DNA of 64,000 nucleotides from Sporosarcina sp. P2 (GTDB lineage Bacteria; Bacillota; Bacilli; Bacillales_A; Planococcaceae). Shown here piece after piece: positions 52,993 through 62,503 of the stretch. Each line of letters starts with the position of its first letter. Positions within the stretch are counted from its first letter, which is position 1. Where the stretch lies: the NCBI RefSeq assembly GCF_002743255.1, contig NZ_PDYY01000014.1, positions 1-64,000 of the forward strand. Direction: 5' to 3'. The position numbers and the translations under genes are program-made. The notes below the pieces were generated by a model. The model had not been told where the DNA came from. It saw only the letters and a program-made list of their open reading frames with translations, and searched no databases.

Positions 52993-54996
52993 CTAGCTAG
53001 TAATTTTAATCTGAATAGGCAAATGATAGACTGTGTCCCCATCAGATGTTTCCAATGTAATGAATCCATCTCCGGAAACTTGGGAAACATTAAAACCATC
53101 TGTTATCTTTATTATTTTCCATCCTTCTGTTTGATCTACTACTGTCCACTCTTCTAATGTTTTATCTTTGAGAATAGTTTCTGAATATAATTCACTTATC
53201 TCAAAGTTTTCAAGAGAAAACTCTCCATTTTCGTTTAAAACCTCTATAAAACGGCCTTTAGTATCTATCTTTTTTATGCCTGGCGTTTCATCTAGTTCCA
53301 CTACTTCTTCATTAAGGCTAAAGTACGTATTATTTGTTAACTCAGAGGATACTGTCACATCGTTTTTATCGTTTGCGAAAACAGTGAACTTATTACTTTC
53401 CGCTAACATGTTATCTTCACCTAAAGTAAGATCTACTTTTCCACTCACTACCTCCAACTGAACAGGTGCTTGTGCTTTATAATCGAATATTAAAGTATCT
53501 TCGAAAGTATTAGTTGTGACAATTCGGAGTTGCTTTATATTCGACACTTCTATTCCATTCCTAGATTTGAAATCATTCAAATGAATAGATTTTGATCCTC
53601 CACTCACTATTTTTGTGTGCGGATCTGATGTATTGCCTGTAACAGTCACTTTATCTAGCACAGCAGTGCCGTTAGCGCCTACATCAACTATCAGGTTGCC
53701 ATTAATCTTTGTGCCTTCCAGACGTATGATTCGATCTTTTCCGTTACCTAATTGAATGTCTCCAGTAATAGTTCCACCTGCAATCGTCACATCACGATCA
53801 ATCACAAATGGAACGGCAGGTGTATTAGCTAAGTTAAAATTCCCTGATAAACTAATTTTCTTAAGTTTGTCATTTATTAATGCTAATTCCAATTGTTCAC
53901 GAGTTGTAACGGTGGCTACAGGCGCTACAGAATAACTAACGCCTAAATCATTCAATGCCCTTACATCAATTTCTTTCATAATGTTATCTAGTAAAATAGG
54001 CGATAGCATCAACTCATAAAGCGATACCGGTTTGCCGATGAATTTAGTATCTGCTTTTACATAATCATTTATTTTAAAATCTTTTTCCTTGTCACTGACT
54101 CGTATTTTAAAGTTTTTCGTTTCAAGCTTGCGACCATCTTTGCTAAAAGCAGTTAATTCAAAATCGTCATTTAGAGTGTACTCTTTACAACCATCTTTTG
54201 GTGGTGTATTTGGCACACAAGCGAGATCATCAATACCTGCTTGTCCCATTGAGAAACCGTTGACGCCTGCTGTGGAGCGATCTAAATCTCTTTCATATTG
54301 CGTATTGTTTGTTCCTAACTTTACTTTCAAACGCTTCGCTTCTTCGTGTGCAATGACATCAATATTTGATAAGTTCGGTGCGCTCTTAGCCGGATCAACA
54401 ACTCCTTTGTAGCGATGAATTGTTTCAATCTTTGTGATATAAATTGGTGGCACTTGAATCATAATATTTCGCGGCTCATTGTGCTTGAAGATTTTCTCGT
54501 TAATAAGCGTTGCGTTGTTTGTATTAACAAACACGGACTCAAATCCAGGTGTCAGATCATAAAATTTGAATGGGAATTCATAATTAGTCAACTGGTCAAA
54601 ATAAAGTTTTCCTTGTTTTACCACCAACTGAAAATCCTCTTTCCCTTTATAGTCAACAAGCTCTAGATTTTTAAATGTAATAGTAAGTTTTTTTCCAACT
54701 GGATCAATATTTTTAACTAATGGTAATGTTTTATTTCTACCTTCAACTATTTGTTCCACGTACACGTCAGAGGGTTTGATAGAATTTATATCCTTATCAA
54801 ACGTAATCACCATCTTCTTTGCACCTGTAAAGCCATTATACTTTTCTGCTGAATCCTCCACAAACTCATACTCATAAGGCTTCTTCTCAACAGGTTCCGG
54901 AGTTCCCGGCTTCACCGCTGCATCAGCCTTCAACCCCGCACCAAGCACACAGACCAACAGTATCAGTGCAAATGTCGCTTTCCAAAATTGTTTCAT
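52993..54996 (-). CDS. Secreted surface protein, probable beta-helix
   Basis: The 667-residue exported protein has a signal peptide (about 1-26, GLKADAA). An N-terminal SbsA-like/Ig domain (about 50-125, KKMVITFDKDINSIKPSDV) is followed by a mixed region with a CVPNTPPKDGC cysteine pair. From about 375 to 560, short strands typical of pectate-lyase-like beta-helices appear (VTIAGGTITGDIQLGNG, LEGTKINGNLIVDVG, LDKVTVTGNTSD). I recognise no catalytic motif. ATG at 54996 fits the signal peptide and GGAGGAG. It is first gene of the operon with the RCC1 protein. Confidence 0.72.
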   Translation of the reverse strand: MKQFWKATFALILLVCVLGAGLKADAAVKPGTPEPVEKKPYEYEFVEDSAEKYNGFTGAKKMVITFDKDINSIKPSDVYVEQIVEGRNKTLPLVKNIDPVGKKLTITFKNLELVDYKGKEDFQLVVKQGKLYFDQLTNYEFPFKFYDLTPGFESVFVNTNNATLINEKIFKHNEPRNIMIQVPPIYITKIETIHRYKGVVDPAKSAPNLSNIDVIAHEEAKRLKVKLGTNNTQYERDLDRSTAGVNGFSMGQAGIDDLACVPNTPPKDGCKEYTLNDDFELTAFSKDGRKLETKNFKIRVSDKEKDFKINDYVKADTKFIGKPVSLYELMLSPILLDNIMKEIDVRALNDLGVSYSVAPVATVTTREQLELALINDKLKKISLSGNFNLANTPAVPFVIDRDVTIAGGTITGDIQLGNGKDRIIRLEGTKINGNLIVDVGANGTAVLDKVTVTGNTSDPHTKIVSGGSKSIHLNDFKSRNGIEVSNIKQLRIVTTNTFEDTLIFDYKAQAPVQLEVVSGKVDLTLGEDNMLAESNKFTVFANDKNDVTVSSELTNNTYFSLNEEVVELDETPGIKKIDTKGRFIEVLNENGEFSLENFEISELYSETILKDKTLEEWTVVDQTEGWKIIKITDGFNVSQVSGDGFITLETSDGDTVYHLPIQIKITS

Positions 54997-55364
54997 CTCC
55001 TTATTCTCCTCCGCTTGATAAATTTGGCGTTGCAATAAATAGCCAGTAACGTCTTTTATACTAAATTTCTAACCTATACACATGGCTATATAAAAATGAA
55101 GTCTCCTTCTCCATTTATCGGCATAATTAGCCATTTGTTAAGAATCTAGAACCGGTCCTTTTAGCCTAATTGTGTAGAATGAAATATAAATAATAAAGCG
55201 TAAAGCATCGAACGTATCCCTATTACCTAAAGACATGATATGTTCTCGCTTTTTCCCAACATATCTGTTGCTATTTTCCCCAAACTACACACACTACAGT
55301 TTACTTCAGACGTTTCATGGGAAGTCCTATAACCAAAATGGAATGAAAAGGGATGAAAATAGCA
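54997..55364. other. 368-bp divergent spacer
   Basis: The spacer holds the upstream regions of the surface-protein operon (minus) and the oxidoreductase (plus). A TATAAA -10-like hexamer lies near 55055 on the minus strand. I see no gene, repeat or clear regulator site. Confidence 0.4.
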
Positions 55365-56276
55365 ATGATCTATGAATGTGCAATTATTGGTGGCGGTCCT
55401 GCTGGATTAAGTGCGGCTTTAGTACTCGGACGGGCAAGGCGGAATATTATTGTATTTGATGACGATCATGCAAGAAATCGCGTCTCCCGTGCGTCACATG
55501 GATTTTTAACGCGTGACGGTGTGCCACCTTCAGAATTACGAAAGATTGGGCGGGGAGAACTGACGCAGTATCCGTCTGTGACATTTCATCATCAAAAAAT
55601 TGTTGCAGTCGAACGATTGGATGAATCACATTATGAGTTAATGACAGCAGACGGCAAGACGTTCCGCACACAGAAAGTACTTCTTGCTGTCGGTTTGCGT
55701 GATGAACAGCCTAATGTGCCAGGTATTGAGCGCTTTTATGGCACATCCATCTTCAGTTGTCCGTATTGCGACGGTTGGGAATTGCGAGATCGTTCATTGG
55801 CTGTATTTGCGGATAAAAACGTGTTTAAATTAGCAACGGAAGTGTATACATGGAGCCGGGATCTGATTGTTTTCACCAGTGGAGAAGGTCAGCTGACGGC
55901 AGAGGAACAAAAGAAGTTGAGTGCGAAAGGAATACAAATTGTCGATGATATCATTTCAGGTCTTGAAGGGATAGACGGGCAACTACACAGTGTGCGACTT
56001 GAAGACGGTACATTGATAGACCGCGCAGGCGGATTTGCCTCTCCGCGCTGGAGTCATCCCAATCATTTCGCTCAAGACTTAGGATGTGAGCGCAATAAAT
56101 ACGGTGGGATTTTAACCGATGACTACGGACGGACAACAGTTTGGAATGTCTATGCAGCGGGCGATGTTTCACATATCGTCCCTTCACAGCTACTAGTCGC
56201 AGCGGGAACCGGAAGCGCTGCAGCTATAGGAATTAACGGTGACTTGACGAAAGAGTTTTTCAAGCGGATTGAATAA
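55365..56276 (+). CDS. Thioredoxin-reductase-like FAD oxidoreductase
   Basis: The 303-residue flavoprotein has an FAD-binding GGGPAGLSAALVLGRARR at the N-terminus, an active-site dithiol CPYC in SCPYCDGWELRD (near residue 130), and the C-terminal FAD contact YAAGDVSHIVPSQLLVAAG. The NADPH domain lacks the canonical GGGDSA motif (it reads LAVFADKNVFKLATEV). It is therefore probably not a standard TrxB but a member of the diverged family found beside small stress regulators. ATG at 55365 aligns with relatives; the ATG four codons upstream is also possible. Confidence 0.82.
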   Translation: MIYECAIIGGGPAGLSAALVLGRARRNIIVFDDDHARNRVSRASHGFLTRDGVPPSELRKIGRGELTQYPSVTFHHQKIVAVERLDESHYELMTADGKTFRTQKVLLAVGLRDEQPNVPGIERFYGTSIFSCPYCDGWELRDRSLAVFADKNVFKLATEVYTWSRDLIVFTSGEGQLTAEEQKKLSAKGIQIVDDIISGLEGIDGQLHSVRLEDGTLIDRAGGFASPRWSHPNHFAQDLGCERNKYGGILTDDYGRTTVWNVYAAGDVSHIVPSQLLVAAGTGSAAAIGINGDLTKEFFKRIE

Positions 56277-56278
56277 AA

Positions 56279-56313
56279 ATACCCCTTACCGATAATTTAG
56301 GTAAGGGGTTGTA
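56279..56313. terminator. Bidirectional terminator
   Basis: The stem ACCCCTTACC / GGTAAGGGGT has an A-run to the left that gives a T-run for the minus strand. It lies between convergent genes. Confidence 0.88.
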
Positions 56314-56320
56314 TCAGTGT

Positions 56321-58003
56321 TCATTGCCATTCTAACGGATCTACTAAATCTCCATGCACATATACCGCGTCATATGGAGCCTTATCTGAACGGATTTTGA
56401 TCCATGGCGCTTCAGGTAGTTGATCATCCAAAATAACGAGTGGCATGCCTATCTTTTGATATTTATACATGATTGGCGTGCCTGGTGCTGATGAAGGTAT
56501 AGGACGTACATTCAAAATGGACGGATTCGTCAATCCAATCTTCAGCTGGTTAGCTATTTCCTTTCCGCCCATCGAACGGTCCATACGGTACAAATGCCCT
56601 GCAATTTTTGATCCCCAGTAAGGATCGGATGCATATTTAACATTCATGCCGACTGCTTTATTACCGAAATTCGTTCCATTCGCATATTTGGCTTGAGGCG
56701 GTAAGTAATTTCTATTCAAAAAGGCATCGACCAGTTCTTGAATATTTGCGCTTACCGAATCAAAGTTTTTATTCAACGGATTGTCATCTGTTACGTACAT
56801 AACGAATAAATTATTGGATTCCAGCGCGTGCTTACTGAGTCCATACTGGCTTTCATGCTGTGCAAGAGCCAGTATATGCATCGCGTTCACATGACTCTCT
56901 CTTTCAATTCGCTTCAATTCTGAACCCAACCCGATTAATTTACTTCTCGTTGCCGCATTTTTATAAATGGAAGAGTTCGGATAAGACTGCTCCAGGCCCC
57001 TAAGCTGTTTCATAATATATGCATCCAACTCTTCAGCTGTATAGCGTGTCATACTACGCATCGGCAAGTACTGAAAGTATTGATGAGCCGTGCCAATCAA
57101 AGCCCCTGCTTCATTATGGAAGTGACTGCCGTCCGTGCTGTAATACTTTACCCCTTCTTGCATGAAGTTTGGAGCAGCACCCATTTCATACGAAGCGAAC
57201 GTCTTTGTCCTATGTGAGTAAATGAAATGATAGAGTGAACGATTCGATACTTTGTAATAGGTGCGATCCGTTACGGTCTGACTCGGTAACATCGTTGCAT
57301 TTTGTGGCTTGATATAGAAGTTTCTTCCCGCAAGCTCTACTTTTACAGAAGTGGCTGTCGAGTCAACATACACAAGTTCCGTATCTGCTGGGACATATGT
57401 TTCTTGAATTTTCAGGTCTTGATCAGCATGCAAAATGGTCAATGAGCTGCCGCCGTATGCCACGGTTGAAATAAGCCCTTTCGGCATGTGGATGATGTTG
57501 TTTTGGAACAGCACGACTTGATTGCTATTCATACGGCTTGCCGCTGCTTCAAAACTTGGAAACCTTTCCACTATGGTAGTCGTGCCATTGGCTTGTACAT
57601 TCGCCAAGTCATATGTGATTCCCGTTTTAATGGAAAACGTTTTAGTAACCGGTTCTTTTAATGGTTGGTTATCTGTATTAAGCACGGCTTGCGTGATATG
57701 TAATGTGTAAGTTTCGCCACTACGATAGTTTCCTGTTGGCGGCGCGATATGTACTTTCTTGTCGGAGTCCGAGTATGTTATTGCAGTGCTCTGTTTTACT
57801 CCTTTAGAATCCGTGATATAAATCGAGTTGGGGGTAACCGTATCTTTATTTACTGGTTTATTGAACGTGACAGTCCACGGCTTGTCCGGATTTTGATCAG
57901 GTGAATGGTCAGGCCAAGTAGCCGCTTCGGTTGACAGCGTCATCACGAGGGTGAACAGAACGGTGAACAGAGTAGTTGTGATACATTTCGTCATAAATTT
58001 CAA
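56321..58003 (-). CDS. Secreted endo-beta-N-acetylglucosaminidase with SbsA-like Ig domain
   Basis: The 560-residue exported murein hydrolase has a signal peptide (about 1-28) and an SbsA-like Ig domain (about 38-125, DKPWTVTFNKPVNKDTVTPN). A middle region of about 200 residues precedes a glucosaminidase domain (about 350-490). The catalytic Glu is in ALAQHESQYGLSKHALESNN, and MNVKYASDPYWGSKIAGHLYR is typical of LytD/LytG-like GH73 enzymes. The C-terminus is SH3-like. AAAGGAGG abuts a TTG at 58012; the TTG at 58003 is better spaced. Candidate -10 TATAAT at 58029-58034. The Ig module links it to the surface island. Confidence 0.85.
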   Translation of the reverse strand: MKFMTKCITTTLFTVLFTLVMTLSTEAATWPDHSPDQNPDKPWTVTFNKPVNKDTVTPNSIYITDSKGVKQSTAITYSDSDKKVHIAPPTGNYRSGETYTLHITQAVLNTDNQPLKEPVTKTFSIKTGITYDLANVQANGTTTIVERFPSFEAAASRMNSNQVVLFQNNIIHMPKGLISTVAYGGSSLTILHADQDLKIQETYVPADTELVYVDSTATSVKVELAGRNFYIKPQNATMLPSQTVTDRTYYKVSNRSLYHFIYSHRTKTFASYEMGAAPNFMQEGVKYYSTDGSHFHNEAGALIGTAHQYFQYLPMRSMTRYTAEELDAYIMKQLRGLEQSYPNSSIYKNAATRSKLIGLGSELKRIERESHVNAMHILALAQHESQYGLSKHALESNNLFVMYVTDDNPLNKNFDSVSANIQELVDAFLNRNYLPPQAKYANGTNFGNKAVGMNVKYASDPYWGSKIAGHLYRMDRSMGGKEIANQLKIGLTNPSILNVRPIPSSAPGTPIMYKYQKIGMPLVILDDQLPEAPWIKIRSDKAPYDAVYVHGDLVDPLEWQ

Positions 58004-58094
58004 ATCTAGCAACCTCCTTTTGATTACGATTATACAGGATTTTACTAGATTTGTTACATAGAATGAAAGATTTGTTCAATCGTATAAAGAAAAA

Positions 58095-58147
58095 AAGTCC
58101 CTCTACCACCCTATATTTTTTTCAAAATATAGGGTGGTAGAGGGACT
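58095..58147 (-). terminator. Strong terminator of the ald operon
   Basis: A perfect 24-bp stem starts AGTCCCTCTACCACCC and closes GGGTGGTAGAGGGACT. On the minus strand it is followed by a T-run. Confidence 0.95.
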
Positions 58148-58173
58148 CATTTCATTTGTACATAACCATGCTT

Positions 58174-59313
58174 TTAGGTATTAGTTACTAAACCATTGTT
58201 TTCTAATATAGAGATTGAAGGTGTGTAGTGTATGGCCTGTGCTTCCGCAACGGCTTGGTGTGTTACATGACCATTCATAGTATTTAAACCTTTTCGAAGT
58301 GCTTCATTGTCTAGCAGCGCCTGTCTGCATCCTTTATTGGCAATTTGCAGCGCGTAGGGTACAGTGACATTAGTTAATGCTACTGTTGACGTCTGCGGTA
58401 CTGCACCTGGCATATTTGCAACTGCATAATGTACTACACCATGTTTTGTATAGATCGGGGCATCGTGTGTCGTTACACGATCTGATGTTTCAAAAATTCC
58501 TCCTTGATCGATTGCGATATCTACAAGAACCGATCCAGGCTTCATAGATTGAACCATTTTTTCAGAGACAAGCTTAGGTGCTTTGGCTCCCGGTATTAGC
58601 ACTGCACCAATTACGAGGTCTGCTTCTTTGACTGATTCTGCGATAGTATGTGGATTTGAAACCAGCGTCTGAATATTATTGCCGAAAATATCATCTATTT
58701 GCCGTAAACGATCTACTGACAAATCCAGTACGGTTACGTGAGCACCCATCCCTATCGCAATACGTGCTGCATTTGTTCCTGCCTGCCCACCACCAATTAC
58801 TACGACATTCCCTCGAGAAACACCCGGTACTCCAGCTAGTAGAACACCTTTTCCACCATTCGTTTTTTCAAGATATTGAGCACCAATTTGTGTTGCCATT
58901 CTTCCTGCTACTTCGCTCATCGGCGCGAGCAAAGGCAATGATTGATTAGGTAACTGAACGGTTTCATAGGCAAGCCCTGTTACTTTACTTTCTAAAAGAG
59001 CTTGAGTCAACTGTGACTCAGATGCTAAATGTAAGTATGTGAATAGGAGTAACCCTTTACGAAAATAACGATATTCAGAGGCAATGGGTTCCTTTACTTT
59101 CATAACCAGTTCAGCGCTCCATACTTCTTTCGCTGTCTGAACGATCTTTGCCCCCGCCTCCATATATTCTTCATCTGTAAAACTTGATCCTACACCAGCT
59201 GCCGTTTCAATAAGTACTTCATGGCCACACGAACGAAGTGTGTACACTCCTGCCGGGGTCATCGCAACACGATTCTCGTTATTTTTAATTTCCTTTGGTA
59301 CACCAATCAACAT
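58174..59313 (-). CDS. ald: Alanine dehydrogenase
   Basis: The 379-residue NAD-dependent L-alanine dehydrogenase (alanine to pyruvate plus ammonia) starts with [20 protein letters not shown]. The substrate/NAD segments [11 protein letters not shown] and [22 protein letters not shown] are present, as is [19 protein letters not shown] near residue 300. ATG at 59313 is set by GAGGAGG. It is third in line behind the dehydrogenase and aminotransferase genes. Here it probably recycles the alanine formed by the pyruvate-dependent aminotransferase. Confidence 0.95.
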   Translation of the reverse strand: MLIGVPKEIKNNENRVAMTPAGVYTLRSCGHEVLIETAAGVGSSFTDEEYMEAGAKIVQTAKEVWSAELVMKVKEPIASEYRYFRKGLLLFTYLHLASESQLTQALLESKVTGLAYETVQLPNQSLPLLAPMSEVAGRMATQIGAQYLEKTNGGKGVLLAGVPGVSRGNVVVIGGGQAGTNAARIAIGMGAHVTVLDLSVDRLRQIDDIFGNNIQTLVSNPHTIAESVKEADLVIGAVLIPGAKAPKLVSEKMVQSMKPGSVLVDIAIDQGGIFETSDRVTTHDAPIYTKHGVVHYAVANMPGAVPQTSTVALTNVTVPYALQIANKGCRQALLDNEALRKGLNTMNGHVTHQAVAEAQAIHYTPSISILENNGLVTNT

Positions 59314-59422
59314 ACTCATTCCTCCTCGGATCAAATGTCTACTAGTGTATAGTTATCAGTTCGCTGGGATTTAGTCGTATAAGCCATGGATAGTACACGT
59401 CACTACATCATGTATAGACGAA

Positions 59423-59465
59423 GTACCTCTGACTACTCATTGCTACACGAGTCGTCTAGAGGCAC
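59423..59465 (-). other. Hairpin between the aminotransferase gene and ald
   Basis: The arms GTACCTCTGACTACTC and GAGTCGTCTAGAGGCAC pair with four mismatches. There is no U-run, so it may be an mRNA-stabilising or weak attenuating hairpin between operon genes. Confidence 0.5.
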
Positions 59466-59495
59466 CTTTCATATCATTACTAGGTAGACAACTTA

Positions 59496-60866
59496 TTATT
59501 CATTCTCTTTAAATACTTTTTTAACAACGGATACGATGAAGTCGACATCTTCATCTGTACAAGAAAGTGGCGGGCAAAGTGCCAAGACATTATTAAATCC
59601 TTCTACTGTCTCACCGTTGCGACCCACAATCAGTCCATTCGCTTTACACTCTCCAATAATTTTCGTCATGCGTGCATTCGTTGCAGGCTCTTTTGTCTTC
59701 TTATCTTCGACGAGTTCAATTCCCATCAAGAAGCCAATACTACGAATATCTCCTACGTTCGGGTGATCTTGTAAGCATGCAAGTTCATCCGATAGCCGCT
59801 CCCCAAGTTCTGCCGCACGATTGATAAGATCTTCGCGTTCTAGAATCTCTAGGTTCTTTAACGCAACTGCACACGCAGCTGGATTTCCACCAAACGTATT
59901 GACATGACGGAAATGACTGTAGTCTTCACTAGTATCGAACTTTTCATAGATATCTTTGCGGATTGCTGTCACCGATAATGGAAGGTAAGCACTAGTCAAA
60001 CCTTTCGCCATCGTCACAACATCTGGTTTCACATTGTAATGTTGATGTCCAAATGCTTTTCCAGTACGTCCAAACCCACAAATCACCTCATCCATGATCA
60101 AGAGGACACCGTGACGGGTACAGATTTCTTGGACTTTCTCTAAGTACACCGGATGCGGAATTAAGATTCCTCCCCCTGTAATGAGCGGCTCCATAATAAT
60201 TCCTGCAATCGTATCTTTTTGTTCCCAAATAATTTTTTCTTCAAGCTCCAAAGCGCGTTGGATATTATAATCTTCGACCGATATTCCTTCGGGCTTTCGA
60301 TAGTTATCTGGAGGTGCTACATGTAAGAATCCTGGCACTAGCGGCTCATACTTGTATTTTCGCAAAGCTTGACCTGTAGCGGATAGCGCTCCCATTGAGC
60401 CTCCATGATATGCACGGTAACGAGAGAGGAATTTATATCTGGAAGGTTCTCCGTTTTGCTGGTGATACTGACGAATAAGCTTGAATGCTACTTCATTCGC
60501 ATCTGAACCACTATTTGAATAAAAGATCTTATAGTCATCGCCTAGCATTTCATTTATTTTGGCGGCTAGTTCAATTGCCGGTCCATGGCTTTGTGTCATG
60601 GGTACATAAGAAAGTTTTTTCATTTGCTCATAGGCTACTTTTGCTATCTCTTCTCTTCCATAGCCTACATTGACGCACCATAGTCCTGACATACCATCTA
60701 AATACCGATTACCTTCATGATCTGTAATCCAAGCATTTTCCCCGCTTTCAATAATCATCGGCGGATTTTTTTCATTGTATGCTGAAATATGATGCCAAAC
60801 TTTATCCCGATTTTGTTCTGTTACTTTCTTTTTATTATCCCGGTCTTGTTCATGTACAGTTTTCAA
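59496..60866 (-). CDS. Class III omega-amino acid:pyruvate aminotransferase
   Basis: The 456-residue PLP enzyme of class III resembles beta-alanine/taurine:pyruvate aminotransferases. Landmarks are GLWCVNVGYGREEIA, YSNSGSDANEVAFKLIRQY, the PLP-phosphate and ring contacts IMDEVICGFGRTGK, and the Schiff-base Lys in VTMAKGLTSAYLPLS. Start TTG with AGGGAGG. It lies 19 bp behind the MmsA-type dehydrogenase and upstream of ald. Pairing with a malonate-semialdehyde-type dehydrogenase points to beta-alanine rather than taurine, since no sulfoacetaldehyde enzyme is present. Confidence 0.85.
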   Translation of the reverse strand: MKTVHEQDRDNKKKVTEQNRDKVWHHISAYNEKNPPMIIESGENAWITDHEGNRYLDGMSGLWCVNVGYGREEIAKVAYEQMKKLSYVPMTQSHGPAIELAAKINEMLGDDYKIFYSNSGSDANEVAFKLIRQYHQQNGEPSRYKFLSRYRAYHGGSMGALSATGQALRKYKYEPLVPGFLHVAPPDNYRKPEGISVEDYNIQRALELEEKIIWEQKDTIAGIIMEPLITGGGILIPHPVYLEKVQEICTRHGVLLIMDEVICGFGRTGKAFGHQHYNVKPDVVTMAKGLTSAYLPLSVTAIRKDIYEKFDTSEDYSHFRHVNTFGGNPAACAVALKNLEILEREDLINRAAELGERLSDELACLQDHPNVGDIRSIGFLMGIELVEDKKTKEPATNARMTKIIGECKANGLIVGRNGETVEGFNNVLALCPPLSCTDEDVDFIVSVVKKVFKENE

Positions 60867-60885
60867 TATCTTTCCTCCCTTTTTA

Positions 60886-62355
60886 TCAATATTCGTGGCG
60901 TGCAGTTAACATTTTCTTACGTGTGTAGAATTCGATACCATCACGGCCGTTTGCATGTAAATCCCCATAAAATGACTTCTTATAGCCGGAGAATGGAAAG
61001 AATGCCATAGGCGCTGGCACGCCCAGATTTATACCAAGCATCCCCGCATCAATTTCTTCTCGGAATTGACGAATCGCCTTCGAGCTATCCGTATATAAAC
61101 ATGCACCATTTGCAAAGTCTGATTGATTTGTAAGCTCAATTGCGTCATCTAATGTTTCTACTCTTATTACTGAAAGTACCGGTGCAAATATTTCTTCTCT
61201 CCAAATCCGCATTTCTGTTGTAACCCCTTCAAAAATCGTAGGCCCTACGAAATATCCCCCTTCAGAAGTAGATGGATCGCCGCGGCCGTCACGTACAAGA
61301 GTTGCCCCCTCTTCAATCCCCGCCTCGATATATGAAAGTGTTTTATCTTTGTGAGAATCTCGAATGACAGGTCCAAGGAATACTCCTTCTTCTAATCCGT
61401 TTCCAATCGTTATCTTATTTGCTTCTTCAACTAAGCGTTTCACAAGCTGGTCAGCAATATCACCAACTGCAACTACCACTGCAGCAGCCATACATCTTTC
61501 GCCAGCAGAACCAAATGCCGCATTGGTAATATTAGTAACTGTTAAATCCAAGTCCGCATCCGGCATAACAATCGAATGATTTTTGGCGCCTGCTAGTGCT
61601 TGAACACGTTTTCCATTGGCAGTTCCTGTTTTATATACATGCTCTGCTACCGGCTGTGACCCAACAAATGAAACGGCAGGAATATCCGGATGACTTAAGA
61701 TTCCGTTCACGATATCCTTTGCGCCATGAACGATATTGAACACACCATTCGGTAATCCTACTTCTGTTAATAGCTCTGCTAATCTATTTGCCAAGAGTGG
61801 TGTACGCTCTGAAGGCTTTAAAATAAATGTATTTCCTGCTGCAATAGCAAGCGGGAACATCCAACAAGGAACCATCATCGGGAAGTTAAAAGGCGTGATC
61901 CCTCCAACCACTCCTAAGGGATAGCGATACATACCCGATTCGATGTTCGTGGCAATATCAGGCAATTGATACCCCATCATCAACGTAGGAGCTCCTGAAG
62001 CAAATTCCACACACTCAATCCCGCGCTGAACTTCACCGTAAGCCTCCGTATAATTTTTTCCGTTTTCTATAGTAATCAGTTGTGCCAACTCATCCCAATG
62101 AGCAATCAAAAGTTGCTGGTATTTAAATAGAATACGAGCCCTTTGCGGTACAGCTGTTTTCTTCCAAGAAGAAAACGCTTTTTTCGCTGCATCTACCGCA
62201 ACTTGAAGGTCCTCTTCAGTTGAAATAGGTACATCTGCAATAATTTCGCCTGTCGCCGGATTTGGCACTTCTTCATATTTATCAGTGAGTGATTTTACCC
62301 ATTGTCCATTAATAAAATTTGAAAGCGTTTTCTTTTCTATTACTATTGAATTCAT
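60886..62355 (-). CDS. mmsA: CoA-acylating methylmalonate/malonate-semialdehyde dehydrogenase
   Basis: The 489-residue aldehyde dehydrogenase of the MmsA/IolA branch has the catalytic Cys in [17 protein letters not shown], the cofactor segment [22 protein letters not shown] and the conserved [16 protein letters not shown]. Unlike ordinary ALDHs, this branch makes acyl-CoA without a separate ligase; malonate semialdehyde gives acetyl-CoA and CO2. ATG at 62355 is better spaced from GGAGG than the one two codons upstream. It is first gene of the operon with the aminotransferase and ald, divergent from a PucR regulator. Confidence 0.9.
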   Translation of the reverse strand: MNSIVIEKKTLSNFINGQWVKSLTDKYEEVPNPATGEIIADVPISTEEDLQVAVDAAKKAFSSWKKTAVPQRARILFKYQQLLIAHWDELAQLITIENGKNYTEAYGEVQRGIECVEFASGAPTLMMGYQLPDIATNIESGMYRYPLGVVGGITPFNFPMMVPCWMFPLAIAAGNTFILKPSERTPLLANRLAELLTEVGLPNGVFNIVHGAKDIVNGILSHPDIPAVSFVGSQPVAEHVYKTGTANGKRVQALAGAKNHSIVMPDADLDLTVTNITNAAFGSAGERCMAAAVVVAVGDIADQLVKRLVEEANKITIGNGLEEGVFLGPVIRDSHKDKTLSYIEAGIEEGATLVRDGRGDPSTSEGGYFVGPTIFEGVTTEMRIWREEIFAPVLSVIRVETLDDAIELTNQSDFANGACLYTDSSKAIRQFREEIDAGMLGINLGVPAPMAFFPFSGYKKSFYGDLHANGRDGIEFYTRKKMLTARHEY

Positions 62356-62403
62356 TTTCATTCCTCCTATTCACCTAATCTTGCTTTACAACAAGACTTG
62401 AGC

Positions 62404-62424
62404 TAAACTACTTTCTATAGTTTA
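62404..62424. promoter_or_regulatory. Inverted repeat, candidate operator for the PucR regulator
   Basis: TAAACTA (62404-62410), 7 bp and TAGTTTA (62418-62424) form a perfect inverted repeat in the intergenic region between the divergent mmsA operon and the PucR gene. Its role is inferred from position only. Confidence 0.5.
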
Positions 62425-62503
62425 ACAATTTATCAAAATACTTTCATTTTACATTGTGTAACATCGTACGGATAATCTTTTGACGATACGGAGGTCTATT
62501 TTC

